The notes: a model not told the origin generated them from the letters alone. DNA of 35,517 bases from an uncultured Paracoccaceae bacterium (GCA_951812615.1 CATOSU010000018.1:1-35517); one strand, 5' to 3'. Counted from the stretch's first letter, positions 1-8,604 are shown. A program made the numbers and translations.

Positions 1-1
1 C

Positions 2-388
2 GCCGTCACCGGCAAGGCGTCGATGCGGGATATGGGCCCGACCGATCTGGCACGGCTTCTGGACCACCTGAACGCCCGTGGCAGCGGACGCAGGGGCCGA
101 CAAAACGGCGCGGGCGACGGATACCATCCCAAAGCGCCGCGCGCCGATCTCCGCCTCATTCACGCGCTCTGGGGCGAGCTGGGCCGCCGGGGGCTGCTGG
201 AGCGGCCCGGCCGCGCCGGGCTCAATGCCTTCATCCGCGCGCGCTTCGGGGCGCACTGGTCCTTCGTGCCGATGGATGTGGACGCCCTCACCGAGACCGC
301 GCATGTCACCGCCGTGATCCGGGCGCTGAAAGCCTGGCTGGCGCGGGCGGAGGCCGGCGATGACAGGTCGGGCGGCGGGGCGGCATGA
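2..388 (+). CDS. gemA: GemA/gp16-like Mu-type phage regulatory protein (DUF1018), 5' truncated by window
   Basis: The frame is open from the window edge, so the start lies upstream. The visible part reads VTGKASMRDM then a PTDLARLLDHL helix near the edge, followed by a second conserved block LIHALWGELGRRG and an ARFGAHW segment. These are hallmarks of the GemA (gp16) family of Mu-like phages, whose members modulate host gene expression and supercoiling early in infection. In Mu-like genomes the gene lies just before mor, as here. The stop codon overlaps the next frame by 4 bases. Family assignment is by motif reading only; the N-terminal third is not visible. Confidence 0.75.
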   Translation, partial: AVTGKASMRDMGPTDLARLLDHLNARGSGRRGRQNGAGDGYHPKAPRADLRLIHALWGELGRRGLLERPGRAGLNAFIRARFGAHWSFVPMDVDALTETAHVTAVIRALKAWLARAEAGDDRSGGGAA

Positions 389-837
389 TGTGCGGTTCAG
401 GCAGCGCGGCCATCGAACGTAAAACGATTTGTCAGATCCTCCTCGAGCCGCGCCATGTCGACCGTCTGCAGGCGGCCGCGTACGTCAACCTGGTGAAGGC
501 CGCTCATCAACACCGTGGCCACCGTCATCCTGCCGCAGACGCACACGGCGCAAAAATCGACGATGGAAAGCGCCATCTTGAGCGCGGGCTCGGGGTGGAC
601 GTGGCCGGGCTCCGGCGGCGCATCGCCCGCGCCCTGCCACCCGCCCCGGCGGAGATGCCCGACGAGCGCGCCGCGCTCGTCTGTGGCGGGCTGCGCTATC
701 ATCTGGCGCGGGATGAGGGCGGCGCAATCATGATCGTCACTGTCACCTCGGCCCAGCGTGACGCAATCTCCAACCGCGCCCGGCGGATGCGGTGCCGGCT
801 GGCGTCCCTGTCGGCGCGGCGGAGGTGCGGGAGGTGA
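385..837 (+). CDS. Hypothetical small Mu-like phage protein between gemA and mor
   Basis: An open frame of up to 150 codons sits between gemA and mor and overlaps both at its ends. The second half, from about residue 70 on, has the high third-position GC of its neighbours, with a VDVAGLRRRIARAL helix and a short CGGLRYHLA...IMIVTVTS strand-rich segment; this half looks genuinely coding. The first 60 codons have a weaker codon signature, so the real start may be further downstream. An antisense frame over 397-840 is also open but has mixed third-position GC and would be the only reversed gene in the element. No family is recognised. Confidence 0.4.
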   Translation: MMCGSGSAAIERKTICQILLEPRHVDRLQAAAYVNLVKAAHQHRGHRHPAADAHGAKIDDGKRHLERGLGVDVAGLRRRIARALPPAPAEMPDERAALVCGGLRYHLARDEGGAIMIVTVTSAQRDAISNRARRMRCRLASLSARRRCGR

Positions 838-1181
838 CACATCATCCCCTGCCCGGCACGCTTGCCGAGATCGCCGATCACGCCGGTCGCGAGACGGCGC
901 TGGCGATTGCGCTCGCCCATGGCGGCCAGGTCTGGCGTGTGCCGGCGCGGGCGGACAGCCCGGCGGGCCAGGCCCTTGCGGAGACGGTCGGGGAGGCGGC
1001 GGCGGCAGCGCTGATTGCGGCCCTCGGCGGCCATGTGCTGGAGATACCGCTGGCGCGCCGCCAGGTGGTGCGCTGGCTGGCCGGCCAAGGCTTTGGATCG
1101 AGGAAGATCGCGGCCCGGCTGCACATGTCGGTGCGCGTGGTGCGCCGTTATATCAAGGCGGGGAGGGGGAAGAATGGCTGA
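834..1181 (+). CDS. mor: Mor/C-type phage transcription activator
   Basis: The protein begins with the block LPGTLAEIADHAGRE followed by a GGQVWRVP strand. It ends in a helix-turn-helix where GFGSRKIAARLHMSVRVV is the recognition unit, the arrangement of the Mor family that switches on middle or late transcription in Mu-like phages. I chose the GTG at 834 because a GGAGG sits 8 bases before it and it starts right at the conserved block; a GTG at 792 in the same frame would add 14 residues without a good ribosome site. Length is about 115 residues, near the usual 110-130. The gene overlaps the next one by 8 bases. Confidence 0.75.
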   Translation: MTHHPLPGTLAEIADHAGRETALAIALAHGGQVWRVPARADSPAGQALAETVGEAAAAALIAALGGHVLEIPLARRQVVRWLAGQGFGSRKIAARLHMSVRVVRRYIKAGRGKNG

Positions 1182-2028
1182 CCCGTTCCGCCTGCCGCAG
1201 GGCCGTGTGCAGATCGCCTTCTCCGGCGGGCGCTCTTCGGCGATGATGCTGCATCGCATTCTGGACGCGAATGGCCCGCTCGAGCCTGACCGGGTGCGGG
1301 TCATCTTCACCAATACCGGGCGCGAGATGGAGGCGACGCTGGATTTCGTGGCCGAGTGCGGGCGGCACTGGGGCATCGATATCGTCTGGCTGGAATACCG
1401 CTACGACACCCACCACCACCGCCCCGGCGTGGCCGAGGTAAGTCACGCGACCGCCGCGCGCGGCGGCGAGCCGTTCGAGGCGCTGATCCGGCGCAAGCGG
1501 CACCTGCCCAACCCGGCGGCGCGCTACTGTACGGCGGAACTGAAGGTGCGCACCGCCAAGCGCTGGCTGGTCTTGCAGGGCTGGACACACTGGACCTCCG
1601 CCCTCGGCATCCGGGGCGACGAGCCCCGGCGGCTCTCGTCAAGGCCCGACCGGCAGCGCTGGACGCCCTGGTATCCGCTGGCCGGGGCCGGCATTGCCCG
1701 ACGCGACGTGGCCCGCTTCTGGGCGGCGCAGCCTTTCGACCTCGCCCTGCCCAACATCAACGGGCGCACGCCGCTCGGCAATTGCGACGGCTGTTTTCTC
1801 AAGAGCGAGGCGGCGCGCGCCGCGCTGGCGCGGGATTATCCCGACCGCTTCGCCTGGTGGGAGGAGATGGAGACGCTGGCCAGCGATCTGAGCGGGCGTG
1901 CGGCCGGGGCCACATGGCGCAAGGACGGCAGTTGCGCAGCGCTGCGCAACGTCGTGGCGCGTCAGGGCGACTGGATATTCGACGCCGAGGGCGCGCTCTG
2001 CCAGGCAACAGAAGGAGAATGTGCATGA
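1174..2028 (+). CDS. Phage-encoded PAPS reductase-like adenine nucleotide alpha-hydrolase
   Basis: This 284-residue protein carries the PP-loop IAFSGGRSSAMML near residue 15, the signature of ATP-pyrophosphatases of the PAPS reductase/DndC group. It continues with FTNTGREM and a later cysteine region (RYCTAELK, then NCDGCFLK near residue 205) that could bind a metal or iron-sulfur cluster. Members of this superfamily activate a substrate by adenylation or reduce PAPS; in phages the substrate is usually unknown and may be nucleic acid. The start ATG has a purine-rich GGGAGGGGG site upstream and overlaps mor by 8 bases, so it is likely co-transcribed. The fold assignment is firm; the reaction is not. 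Confidence 0.75.
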   Translation: MADPFRLPQGRVQIAFSGGRSSAMMLHRILDANGPLEPDRVRVIFTNTGREMEATLDFVAECGRHWGIDIVWLEYRYDTHHHRPGVAEVSHATAARGGEPFEALIRRKRHLPNPAARYCTAELKVRTAKRWLVLQGWTHWTSALGIRGDEPRRLSSRPDRQRWTPWYPLAGAGIARRDVARFWAAQPFDLALPNINGRTPLGNCDGCFLKSEAARAALARDYPDRFAWWEEMETLASDLSGRAAGATWRKDGSCAALRNVVARQGDWIFDAEGALCQATEGECA

Positions 2029-2285
2029 CACTGAGCGATGACATCGCCGCCACCCGCGCGGAATTGCTGGACCGGCTCGCGGCCATGGCCGATGCGGACG
2101 ATATCGCCGAGGCCGTGACCACGGCGCTTCTGGAGGCCGGCGGGGCCATGGATGTGCCGCAGATCGCCTGCGGGGTGGTGGAGATGCAGCTGCACGGCAT
2201 CGTGGCCCATGGCCGTGATCTGAACGCCGCCTGTCTCGCCTGGGTGGAGGCGGCGCGGCGGGCCCGTGATGCCGATCCGGCCTGA
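2025..2285 (+). CDS. Hypothetical small phage protein
   Basis: The 86-codon gene starts with an ATG that overlaps the TGA of the PAPS-reductase-like gene, preceded by GAAGGAG, so it should be translationally coupled. The product is mostly helical and acidic (ATRAELLDRLAAMADADD, then EAVTTALLEAGG) with a central VPQIACGVVEMQ segment and no membrane or secretion signal. I do not recognise the family. Its tight overlap with both neighbours and matching codon use support it as a real gene. Confidence 0.55.
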   Translation: MTLSDDIAATRAELLDRLAAMADADDIAEAVTTALLEAGGAMDVPQIACGVVEMQLHGIVAHGRDLNAACLAWVEAARRARDADPA

Positions 2286-2757
2286 AAACCGCGACCGGTA
2301 TCCCGCAGGCTGGCCGGAGATTTCCAGGCGCGTGCGCCGGGAGGCCGGGCAACGCTGCGAGCGCTGCGGCGCACCGAACGGGGAGATGATCCACCGTGGC
2401 CGCACCCGCGAGCGGTGCGCGGTCTGGCGTCTGGAACGCGCCGCGGAGACTGACGACGGGATCTGCGCCGAGACCGGGCGGATCATGCCGGACACCGGCG
2501 GTGACGCGGTGACATGGGGCAGGCCCATTCGGGTCGTGCTCACCGTCGCTCACCTCGATCACCACCCCGAGAACTGCGCGCGCGGGAACCTGCGCGCCTG
2601 GTGCCAGAGATGCCATAACACCTATGACGCGCCGATGCGCCGCGCGGGCATCGCCGCGCGCAGAAAGGCGGAGCGGGCGACGGGAGATCTCTTCGACGGC
2701 GCAGACACCGCTTTCGCGGACCATGGTCCGCTGCCCTCGCGCAGCAGAGCCGGGTAG
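2269..2757 (+). CDS. HNH-type zinc-binding phage protein
   Basis: The roughly 160-residue product has a CERCGAPNGE knuckle near residue 30. About 65 residues later comes the block LTVAHLDHHPENC, followed by NLRAWCQRCHNTYD. Two CxxC pairs frame an HLDH...N...H core, the arrangement of small HNH nucleases and HNH-like phage proteins. HNH proteins near phage terminase genes often nick DNA during packaging or maturation, but that role is inferred here from position alone. The start overlaps the preceding gene by 17 bases; the GTG at 2266 would give one extra residue. The last 30 residues are low in conservation. Confidence 0.65.
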   Translation: MPIRPENRDRYPAGWPEISRRVRREAGQRCERCGAPNGEMIHRGRTRERCAVWRLERAAETDDGICAETGRIMPDTGGDAVTWGRPIRVVLTVAHLDHHPENCARGNLRAWCQRCHNTYDAPMRRAGIAARRKAERATGDLFDGADTAFADHGPLPSRSRAG

Positions 2758-2800
2758 TGTGGGGCCGAACCGATCACAGGCTCCGGAGCCCGCCCACGCC

Positions 2801-3172
2801 ATGACCATCACGCCCGAACACTGGCAGACCTTCGCCGCCCTGATCATGATCTTCAGTCTGCTCGGGGGCGGCGTCCTGGCGCTCAGGCGCCTCGGCTTCC
2901 TGCCCTCGCCCCGATCCTCCGGGACGGACGGGCCGGCCCCGGACATCGCCGTGCGGCTGACCCGCCACGAGGCGCGCATCGCGGGGCTCGAGAAGGCGGT
3001 CGCAACGCTGGCGAGCCGCGAGGACATCCACAAGATCGAACTGGCGCTCGGGCGCCAGGAGGGCGCGCTGCGGGAGGTCCGGGCCACCATCGGCGCCAAT
3101 CACACGGCGATGGACCGCCTCGGCGCCGCGATCACCCGGATCGAGGACCACCTGATGGGAGAGGGCCGCTGA
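2801..3172 (+). CDS. DUF2730-like phage protein with N-terminal membrane segment
   Basis: The 123-residue protein starts with a hydrophobic helix (TFAALIMIFSLLGGGVLALR, residues about 10-29). A short proline-rich linker follows, then a long coiled-coil-prone region with RLTRHEARIAGLEKAV and later MDRLGAAITRIEDHLMG. This matches the small DUF2730 proteins found before the small terminase in Mu-like phages. Its function is not established; the single membrane helix plus coiled coil suggests a lysis accessory or spanin-like role, but that is a guess. The stop overlaps the next start by one base. Confidence 0.6.
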   Translation: MTITPEHWQTFAALIMIFSLLGGGVLALRRLGFLPSPRSSGTDGPAPDIAVRLTRHEARIAGLEKAVATLASREDIHKIELALGRQEGALREVRATIGANHTAMDRLGAAITRIEDHLMGEGR

Positions 3173-3471
3173 TGAGCTACGCCGCGACACTGGAGGAACA
3201 CCGCCGCCTGGCCCTGCTCACCCATCTGGCGGCCTGTCTGGAGTATGCCTCCAACTCGGAGATCCTGCTGGATGTCCTGAACGGGCTGAGGATCGCGACC
3301 GGGCGCGACCGGCTGGTGGGCACGCTGGCCTGGCTGCGCGAGCAGGATCTGGTCTCGATCGAGGATCACGAGGGCTTCCTGCTGGTCGAGGCCACGGCAC
3401 GGGGCGTGGATGTGGCCGAAGGCCGCGCCCGGGTGCCGGGCGTGCGCCGCGCCGCGCCGAAGGCCCGGTAA
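3172..3471 (+). CDS. Small winged-helix-like Mu phage protein (VpaChn25_0724-type)
   Basis: The 99-residue protein opens with LEEHRRLALLTHLAAC, then NSEILLDVLNGLRIATGRD, then a TLAWLREQDLVSIED wing and a C-terminal TARGVDVAEGRARVPGVRR. This order is typical of a small family placed just before the DUF3486 gene in Mu-like phages, with the look of a winged helix that resembles ArsR/MarR regulators. Start and stop overlap both neighbours by one base (ATGA-type junctions), indicating a polycistronic unit. DNA binding is inferred, not known. Confidence 0.6.
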   Translation: MSYAATLEEHRRLALLTHLAACLEYASNSEILLDVLNGLRIATGRDRLVGTLAWLREQDLVSIEDHEGFLLVEATARGVDVAEGRARVPGVRRAAPKAR

Positions 3472-4055
3472 TGCCGCGCCGCCGCAAGATCGATCTGCTG
3501 CCCACAGCGCTGCGCGACTGGCTGAAGGAAGAGCTTCAGACGCGCGGGTTTGCCGATTACAACGCGGTCACCGACGCGCTGAACGCGCGGCTGGTGGACC
3601 GCGGGCTGCTCCTGAGCGTCGGGCGCAGCGCGGTGGCGCAATTCGGCGCCGAGCACGCCGAATTCTCAAAGCTCCAGGAAGAGGCTTCCGGCTGGGCCGA
3701 GGACTGGATGGGCAGGAACGGTCTGGAGGATGAGGCCCGGCGCCATTCCGCGCTCTTCGAGATGATCTCGACGCTCGCGTTCAAGTGCATCAAGGCACAG
3801 TTCGGCAAGGAGGGCCGGGAGATCGACACGCGCGACCTGCATCTGCTCGGTCGCATGATGAAGGATCTCATGACCTCTTCCGGCATCCGCGAGGCGATCA
3901 GCGACAGGGAGCGCCAGCGCCTGGCCGAGGCCGAGCGCAAGGCCGGCGCCGAGCGGGCGGTGACCGCCGCGCGCGGGGCCGGGCTCTCCCCGGAGGTCGC
4001 CGCCGCGATCCGCGCTGCCGTGGAAGGCGGCGCACAGGCAGAGGGCGCCACATGA
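3471..4055 (+). CDS. DUF3486 family protein, Mu gp27-like small terminase subunit
   Basis: The 194-residue protein begins RRRKIDLLPTALRDWLKEEL, the characteristic opening of the DUF3486 (Mu gp27) family. It is followed by a helix-turn-helix-like stretch with DYNAVTDALNARL and a helical C-terminal half. In Mu-like phages this gene precedes the large terminase and is thought to be the DNA-recognition (small) subunit. The C-terminus is an alanine/arginine/glutamate-rich helix (ERQRLAEAERKAGAERAV). The stop overlaps the large terminase start (ATGA), consistent with coupled synthesis of the two subunits. Confidence 0.8.
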   Translation: MPRRRKIDLLPTALRDWLKEELQTRGFADYNAVTDALNARLVDRGLLLSVGRSAVAQFGAEHAEFSKLQEEASGWAEDWMGRNGLEDEARRHSALFEMISTLAFKCIKAQFGKEGREIDTRDLHLLGRMMKDLMTSSGIREAISDRERQRLAEAERKAGAERAVTAARGAGLSPEVAAAIRAAVEGGAQAEGAT

Positions 4056-5482
4056 GCAACCGCGATCTGCTGCCGTACCAGCGCGCCTGGGTGACCGACA
4101 TGGACCCGGTGGCGGTGATCGAGAAGTCCCGCCGGATCGGCATCTCCTGGGCCGAAGCCTACCACGCGGTGATGCATGCCGCCGAGGGCCGCGGCGATAT
4201 CTATTACCTGTCTTACAGCCGCGACATGACCCGCGGCTTCATCGACGATTGCGCGGGCTGGACGCGCGATCTCGGCATCGCCGCCTCGGCCGCCGGCGAG
4301 GTGCTGATCGGCGACGCGGGACGCGATATCCAGGCCTTCCGCATCGTGGCGGCGACGGGCAAGCAGATCCTGGCCATGACCTCCAGCCCGCGGGGGTTCC
4401 GCGGCAAGGGCCGTCCGGGCGATGTGGCGATTGTCGACGAGGCGGCCTTCGTTGACGATCTCGAGGAGGTTCTCAAAGCCGCGCTCGCCTTCACCACCTG
4501 GGGCGGGCGCGTGCGCATCATCTCCACCCATAACGGCGAGGCCTCGCCCTTCAACACGCTGGTCCGCGACATCCGCGAGCGGCGCCAGCCCGGCAGCCTG
4601 CACCGGGTGACGCTGGCGGACGCGCTCGATCAGGGGCTTTATTCCCGCATCGCCGCCGTGACCGGACAACCGGGCACGCCCGCCGCGCAGGCGGCCTGGG
4701 AGGCGGCGATCCGCGCGCAATACGGACGCCACGCGGGCGAAGAGCTCGACTGCATTCCCGCCGCCGGGGGCGGGGCCTGGATCACATGGGATCTGATCCG
4801 CACGACGATGCGCGACGCGGCGGGCGATCCCGGCCTGCGCGGCTCCGGTCCGGTCTGTATCGGCATCGATGTGGCGCGCCGGCGCGATCTCTGGGTGGCC
4901 GCGGTGATCGAGGATGCCGGTGACGCGCTCTGGCTGCGCGAGCTGGTGACGTTGCGCGACGTCTCGTTCTCCGAACAGCGCGCCGAGGTGGCGCGCCTCG
5001 TGCGGGCCCATCGCCCGCTCCGGATCGCCATCGACCAGACCGGCATGGGCGAGGCGGTGGTCGAGCAGCTGGCCGGGGATCACGGCGCCTTCACCGTCGA
5101 AGGCGTGCTGATGACCGCGCCGCGCCGGCTCGATGTGGCCACGCGGCTCCGAGAGGCCTTCGAGGACAAACGCATCCGCATTCCCGCCGATGATGCCCTG
5201 GCGGCCGACCTGCACAGCGTGCGTGCCGAGCCCGGCGCCACCGGCGCGCCGCGGCTGGTGGCGGAGCGCGCGCAGAGCGACGGCCATGCCGACCGGTTCT
5301 GGGCATTGGCGCTGGCGGTCTCGGCCGCGCGCACCGCCAGCGGGCCGTTCGAGGCCTGGACCGACGCGCGCCGCCACGCGGCCTGGTCGGCACCGGGCAG
5401 TCCGTACGGCACACCGCAGTATCATGGTGACAGCGACCTCGGCGTCCTGCACTCGCCGCTGGCTGCCCTGAGGGGCTGGTAG
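4052..5482 (+). CDS. Mu gp28-like large terminase subunit
   Basis: The 476-residue protein has the classic terminase layout. The N-terminal ATPase domain begins with LLPYQRAWV, then the IEKSRRIGISWAEA adenine/P-loop-like region near residue 25, the Walker B-like VAIVDEAAFVDD near residue 125 and the coupling motif IISTHNGE. The nuclease domain starts near residue 265 with CIGIDVARRRD and continues with IAIDQTGMGE and a final DGHADRFWALALA, which together supply the acidic metal ligands of the RNase H-like nuclease. It would cut and pump DNA into the procapsid through the portal. Length is usual for the Mu type (about 470-550). No frameshift or missing motif is seen. Confidence 0.88.
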   Translation: MSNRDLLPYQRAWVTDMDPVAVIEKSRRIGISWAEAYHAVMHAAEGRGDIYYLSYSRDMTRGFIDDCAGWTRDLGIAASAAGEVLIGDAGRDIQAFRIVAATGKQILAMTSSPRGFRGKGRPGDVAIVDEAAFVDDLEEVLKAALAFTTWGGRVRIISTHNGEASPFNTLVRDIRERRQPGSLHRVTLADALDQGLYSRIAAVTGQPGTPAAQAAWEAAIRAQYGRHAGEELDCIPAAGGGAWITWDLIRTTMRDAAGDPGLRGSGPVCIGIDVARRRDLWVAAVIEDAGDALWLRELVTLRDVSFSEQRAEVARLVRAHRPLRIAIDQTGMGEAVVEQLAGDHGAFTVEGVLMTAPRRLDVATRLREAFEDKRIRIPADDALAADLHSVRAEPGATGAPRLVAERAQSDGHADRFWALALAVSAARTASGPFEAWTDARRHAAWSAPGSPYGTPQYHGDSDLGVLHSPLAALRGW

Positions 5483-5483
5483 A

Positions 5484-7031
5484 ATGGCGCATGCCGACAT
5501 CCCCGCCCGCCCCGCAAAGGGCGAGATCGCGCCCCCGGAAGTCACCCTGGGCGGTGGCGGGGCCTGGGATCTCACCGAGCGCTATCGCGATTTCGGGCTG
5601 GGCTCCGATCCGCGCCACTGGCAGGCCGATCCCGCCGGTGTCACCGCCGCCACGGCGGCACTGGCCGACCCCCATGCCCGCGCGGTCCTCGATCAGCGCC
5701 TCGATGCGGTGGTGGCGGCCCCGCTCGAGATCACGCCGGGCGGGACGATGCGCCGGGACCGGATGGCGGCCGGGGATCTCGAAGAGCAGCTGGGCGCGCT
5801 GGAGATCGATCGGATCAGCCGCGAGCTTCTGCACGCCGCCTGGCATGGCTACGCCATCGCCGAATGCCTCTGGGAGATCGAGGGCCCCGCCGTGCGGCTC
5901 GCCGATCTGCGCGTGCGCAACCCCGCAAGGTTCCGCTGGCACCGGGACGGCGACCTGCGTCTGATCACGCGGGGCCGGCCGGGCGGTGTCGTCCTGCCCC
6001 CGGCCAAGTTCTGCGTCCTGGTCCAGCCGCGCCAGCATGGCGGGCAGGCGCATGGCCCCGGTGCCGCCGAATGGTGTGTCTGGCCGGTCTGGCTCAAGCG
6101 CCACGTGGTCTCGATGTGGGCGGTCGCGCTGGAGCGTTTTGGCACGCCAACGACCTGTATGACGCTCGCCGGCGACGCCAGTTCCGCCGCGATCGAGAAA
6201 GCGCTGGCCCAGCAGGCCGCGCTGGTCGGCGGCGCGGGCCTGGTCCTGAAAGAGGGTCACAAGATCGAATTGCTGGAGAGCGGGCGGCGCGCCGGTGGCG
6301 ATTACGCAGAGTTCGTCAGGGCGATGGATGCCATGATCGCCGATGCGGTGCTGGGCGAGCGCGCCACCTCCGAGATCGGCCAGTGGCAGGCCACGGCCGA
6401 GGCCCATGCCGACGTGCTGCAACGCCTGGTGGCGGCGGATGCGCGCCGCCTCTCGGCCATGCTGCGCCACTCGGTCGCGACATGGCTGACCGCCTGGAAC
6501 TTCCCCGGTGCCGCCGTCCCGCATCTGAGCCGCAACACCGCCCCGCCCGAAGACCTCGCCGCGCGCGCCGCGCGCGACGTGCAGGTCGCCGCCGCCTCCG
6601 GCCTCAGGCTGACACAGCCCTCTGTCGAGGAGACCTATGGCGGCATCTGGGAACCCGATCCCCGTCAGGCCGCCCCCGCATCGCCCGGCCCGCCAGCCGC
6701 CGGACCGGGCGCCGGACCGGGCGCCGCACTGGCCGCCGCCCGCGAGCCTCCGGCGCGCGATGCCGTCGATGCCGCCGTCGACCGCCTGGTCGGCGAGAGC
6801 GGCTGGGAGGCGCTGATGGACCCGGTGCTCACCCCGCCTGGGGTCGCCGTGGCGGAAGCCCACACCCCGGACGCGCTCGCGGCCGCACTGGACGCCCCCG
6901 ATCTCTACGCGGCCATGGACACGAACCCCATGGCCGCGCGGCTCGCCCGCGCCACCACCTCGGCGCGGCTCTCGGCGGAGGGGGATGACGGCGCCGGCAG
7001 GGATGACGACAGAGAGGGCGGCAATGCCTGA
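5484..7031 (+). CDS. DUF935 family portal protein, Mu gp29-like
   Basis: The 515-residue protein carries an ITPGGTMRRDRMAA stretch, AWHGYAIAECLWE near residue 120 and FVRAMDAMIADAVLGE near residue 275, characteristic of the DUF935 portal family of Mu-like phages. The portal is the dodecameric ring through which DNA enters the head. The C-terminal 100 residues are alanine/proline rich, with a short GAGPG duplication at 6702-6723 and a variable tail. It starts one base after the terminase stop and overlaps the F-like gene by 8 bases. The N- and central regions look complete, so the gene appears functional. Confidence 0.85.
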   Translation: MAHADIPARPAKGEIAPPEVTLGGGGAWDLTERYRDFGLGSDPRHWQADPAGVTAATAALADPHARAVLDQRLDAVVAAPLEITPGGTMRRDRMAAGDLEEQLGALEIDRISRELLHAAWHGYAIAECLWEIEGPAVRLADLRVRNPARFRWHRDGDLRLITRGRPGGVVLPPAKFCVLVQPRQHGGQAHGPGAAEWCVWPVWLKRHVVSMWAVALERFGTPTTCMTLAGDASSAAIEKALAQQAALVGGAGLVLKEGHKIELLESGRRAGGDYAEFVRAMDAMIADAVLGERATSEIGQWQATAEAHADVLQRLVAADARRLSAMLRHSVATWLTAWNFPGAAVPHLSRNTAPPEDLAARAARDVQVAAASGLRLTQPSVEETYGGIWEPDPRQAAPASPGPPAAGPGAGPGAALAAAREPPARDAVDAAVDRLVGESGWEALMDPVLTPPGVAVAEAHTPDALAAALDAPDLYAAMDTNPMAARLARATTSARLSAEGDDGAGRDDDREGGNA

Positions 7032-8583
7032 TCCCGTCCCCGAAATCATGGATGTGCCCCCCGAGGAGGCGATTGAATTCTTCCGCGCCAAGGGCATGCA
7101 TGTCGGCCATGACTGGCGCGACACCTCCGCGACCCAGCATGCCCGCTCCTTCACGGTGGCCAAGGTCGCCCGTCTCGACATCCTGACCGATATCCGGGAC
7201 GCCATGGACCGGGTGCTGGCCGAAGGCACCACTTTCGAGAGTTTCCAGGACGAGCTCGAACCGATCCTGCGCGCCAGGGGCTGGTGGGGCCGCAAGACCA
7301 TGACCGATCCTGCAACCGGCGAGACCCGCGTGGTCCAGCTCGGCTCACCCCGTCGGCTCAGAACCATCTTCGACACCAATCTGCGCATGGCCACCGCCGC
7401 CGGCAAGTGGGCGCAGATCACCCGCCTGGCGGGCCGCCGCCCATGGGTTCGCTACATCGCCACGCTCGATGACCGCACCCGGCCCCTGCACCGGGCCTGG
7501 CACGGCACCATCCTGCGCTGGGACGACCCGTTCTGGCAGACCCATTTCCCGCCCTGCGGCTGGCATTGCCGCTGCACCGTGCAGACCCTCTCGGATGCCG
7601 ATCTGGAGCGCTTCGGCCTCACACCCTCGCCCGGCCCGCCGGAAGGGTGGAACCGCACACGGCCATGGCGCAACCGCCGCACCGGGGAGAGCCAGGACGT
7701 GCCCGTCGGGATCGATCCCGGCTTTGCCCACAACCCCGGCACCGTCGACCCCGTGGCCGGCGCCCGCAAGCTGCTCGCGGACCGCCTGATCGCCGCCCCG
7801 CCCGCGCTCGTCCGCGCCGCCACCTCCGATGTCACCGAATGGATCGCGCGGGGGCGCACGAGGCGCAGGCAGCTTGTCGAGGCCACCGCACTGGCCCCGG
7901 ACCAGGCGGGCTTTGCCGACCGCCTGCGTGGCCTCGTTGCCCAGGGCCTCACAACCGGGCGCGGCGCCGGAACCGTGGCGGCATCCGTCAGACCCCTGCG
8001 CACGGGCGGCGAGGACCGGGCCGCCGCCGACGCCGTCCATGCCGCCTCGCTGCGCTTTCCGGCACGCTGGGTGGCGCGCGCCAATGCCAGCCCGCTCGGC
8101 GTTGCCGCCAACGGGCAGGAAACCGGCGGCAGCTACCTTTCCGCCGCCGCACGAGGGTCGGTCCGCATCGGGCGCGGCCAGCTGACCAAGGCCGATAACA
8201 CCGCCTGGGCCATCACCTCCCGCGATCCCTCCAACGCCACCCACGAATATGTCCACCACCTGCAAGCGGCGATGCCGGAAATCGACCGTCTCTTCCAGGA
8301 CCTCCATATCCGACGCACCACCCTGCCCGGCGGGGCGCGGGAGCCGGTTCTGATCCTGCCCGACTATCCACCTCTGACAGGACGGCGCGACCAGTATGTC
8401 GATGGCTACTTCGGGCGGGAATACGCAGGTGGCCGCGCCGCCGAGGTCATGACCCGCGCCTTCCAGATCCTCTTCCACAGGCTGCCCGGCGACGAAGGCG
8501 TCGATCTGGACAAGCTCGTGCGCGACGATCCGGAGATGCTCGATCTGGTGCTGGGGCTGCTTTTCCATTACGATCCCGCATAG
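7024..8583 (+). CDS. Mu F/gp30-like minor head protein fused to a C-terminal HExxH zincin-like domain (putative MuF polymorphic toxin)
   Basis: The 519-residue protein has an N-terminal head-morphogenesis (MuF) domain. It includes SFTVAKVARLDIL, then YIATLDDRTRPLHRAWHGT near residue 145 and the cysteine-rich CGWHCRC near residue 180. Ordinary F proteins end not far beyond this, but here about 290 further residues follow. They include HEYVH at residues 407-411 (an HExxH zinc motif) and, 60 residues later, YAGGRAAEVMTRA with Glu474 as a candidate third ligand. This matches phage MuF proteins that deliver C-terminal toxin domains. I chose the ATG at 7024, which overlaps the portal stop; an earlier in-frame codon at 6985 lies inside the portal gene. 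Zinc binding and toxicity are inferred. Confidence 0.8.
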   Translation: MPDPVPEIMDVPPEEAIEFFRAKGMHVGHDWRDTSATQHARSFTVAKVARLDILTDIRDAMDRVLAEGTTFESFQDELEPILRARGWWGRKTMTDPATGETRVVQLGSPRRLRTIFDTNLRMATAAGKWAQITRLAGRRPWVRYIATLDDRTRPLHRAWHGTILRWDDPFWQTHFPPCGWHCRCTVQTLSDADLERFGLTPSPGPPEGWNRTRPWRNRRTGESQDVPVGIDPGFAHNPGTVDPVAGARKLLADRLIAAPPALVRAATSDVTEWIARGRTRRRQLVEATALAPDQAGFADRLRGLVAQGLTTGRGAGTVAASVRPLRTGGEDRAAADAVHAASLRFPARWVARANASPLGVAANGQETGGSYLSAAARGSVRIGRGQLTKADNTAWAITSRDPSNATHEYVHHLQAAMPEIDRLFQDLHIRRTTLPGGAREPVLILPDYPPLTGRRDQYVDGYFGREYAGGRAAEVMTRAFQILFHRLPGDEGVDLDKLVRDDPEMLDLVLGLLFHYDPA

Positions 8584-8604
8584 CGACGATAGCGAGAGCA
8601 CCCC

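Noticed and set aside
397-840. Antisense frame between gemA and mor as the real gene
   Set aside because: Third-position GC is mixed, and the + strand frame has the better coding signature in its second half and fits the operon direction.
3557-5575. Very long open frame on the - strand opposite the small and large terminase genes
   Set aside because: It is an antisense shadow in high-GC DNA; the + strand frames carry clear terminase motifs and the antisense product shows no domain.
5091-7421. Open frame of more than 770 codons on the - strand opposite portal and F-like genes
   Set aside because: Same GC-driven antisense effect; low-complexity Arg/Gly/Ala composition and no ribosome site or family motif.
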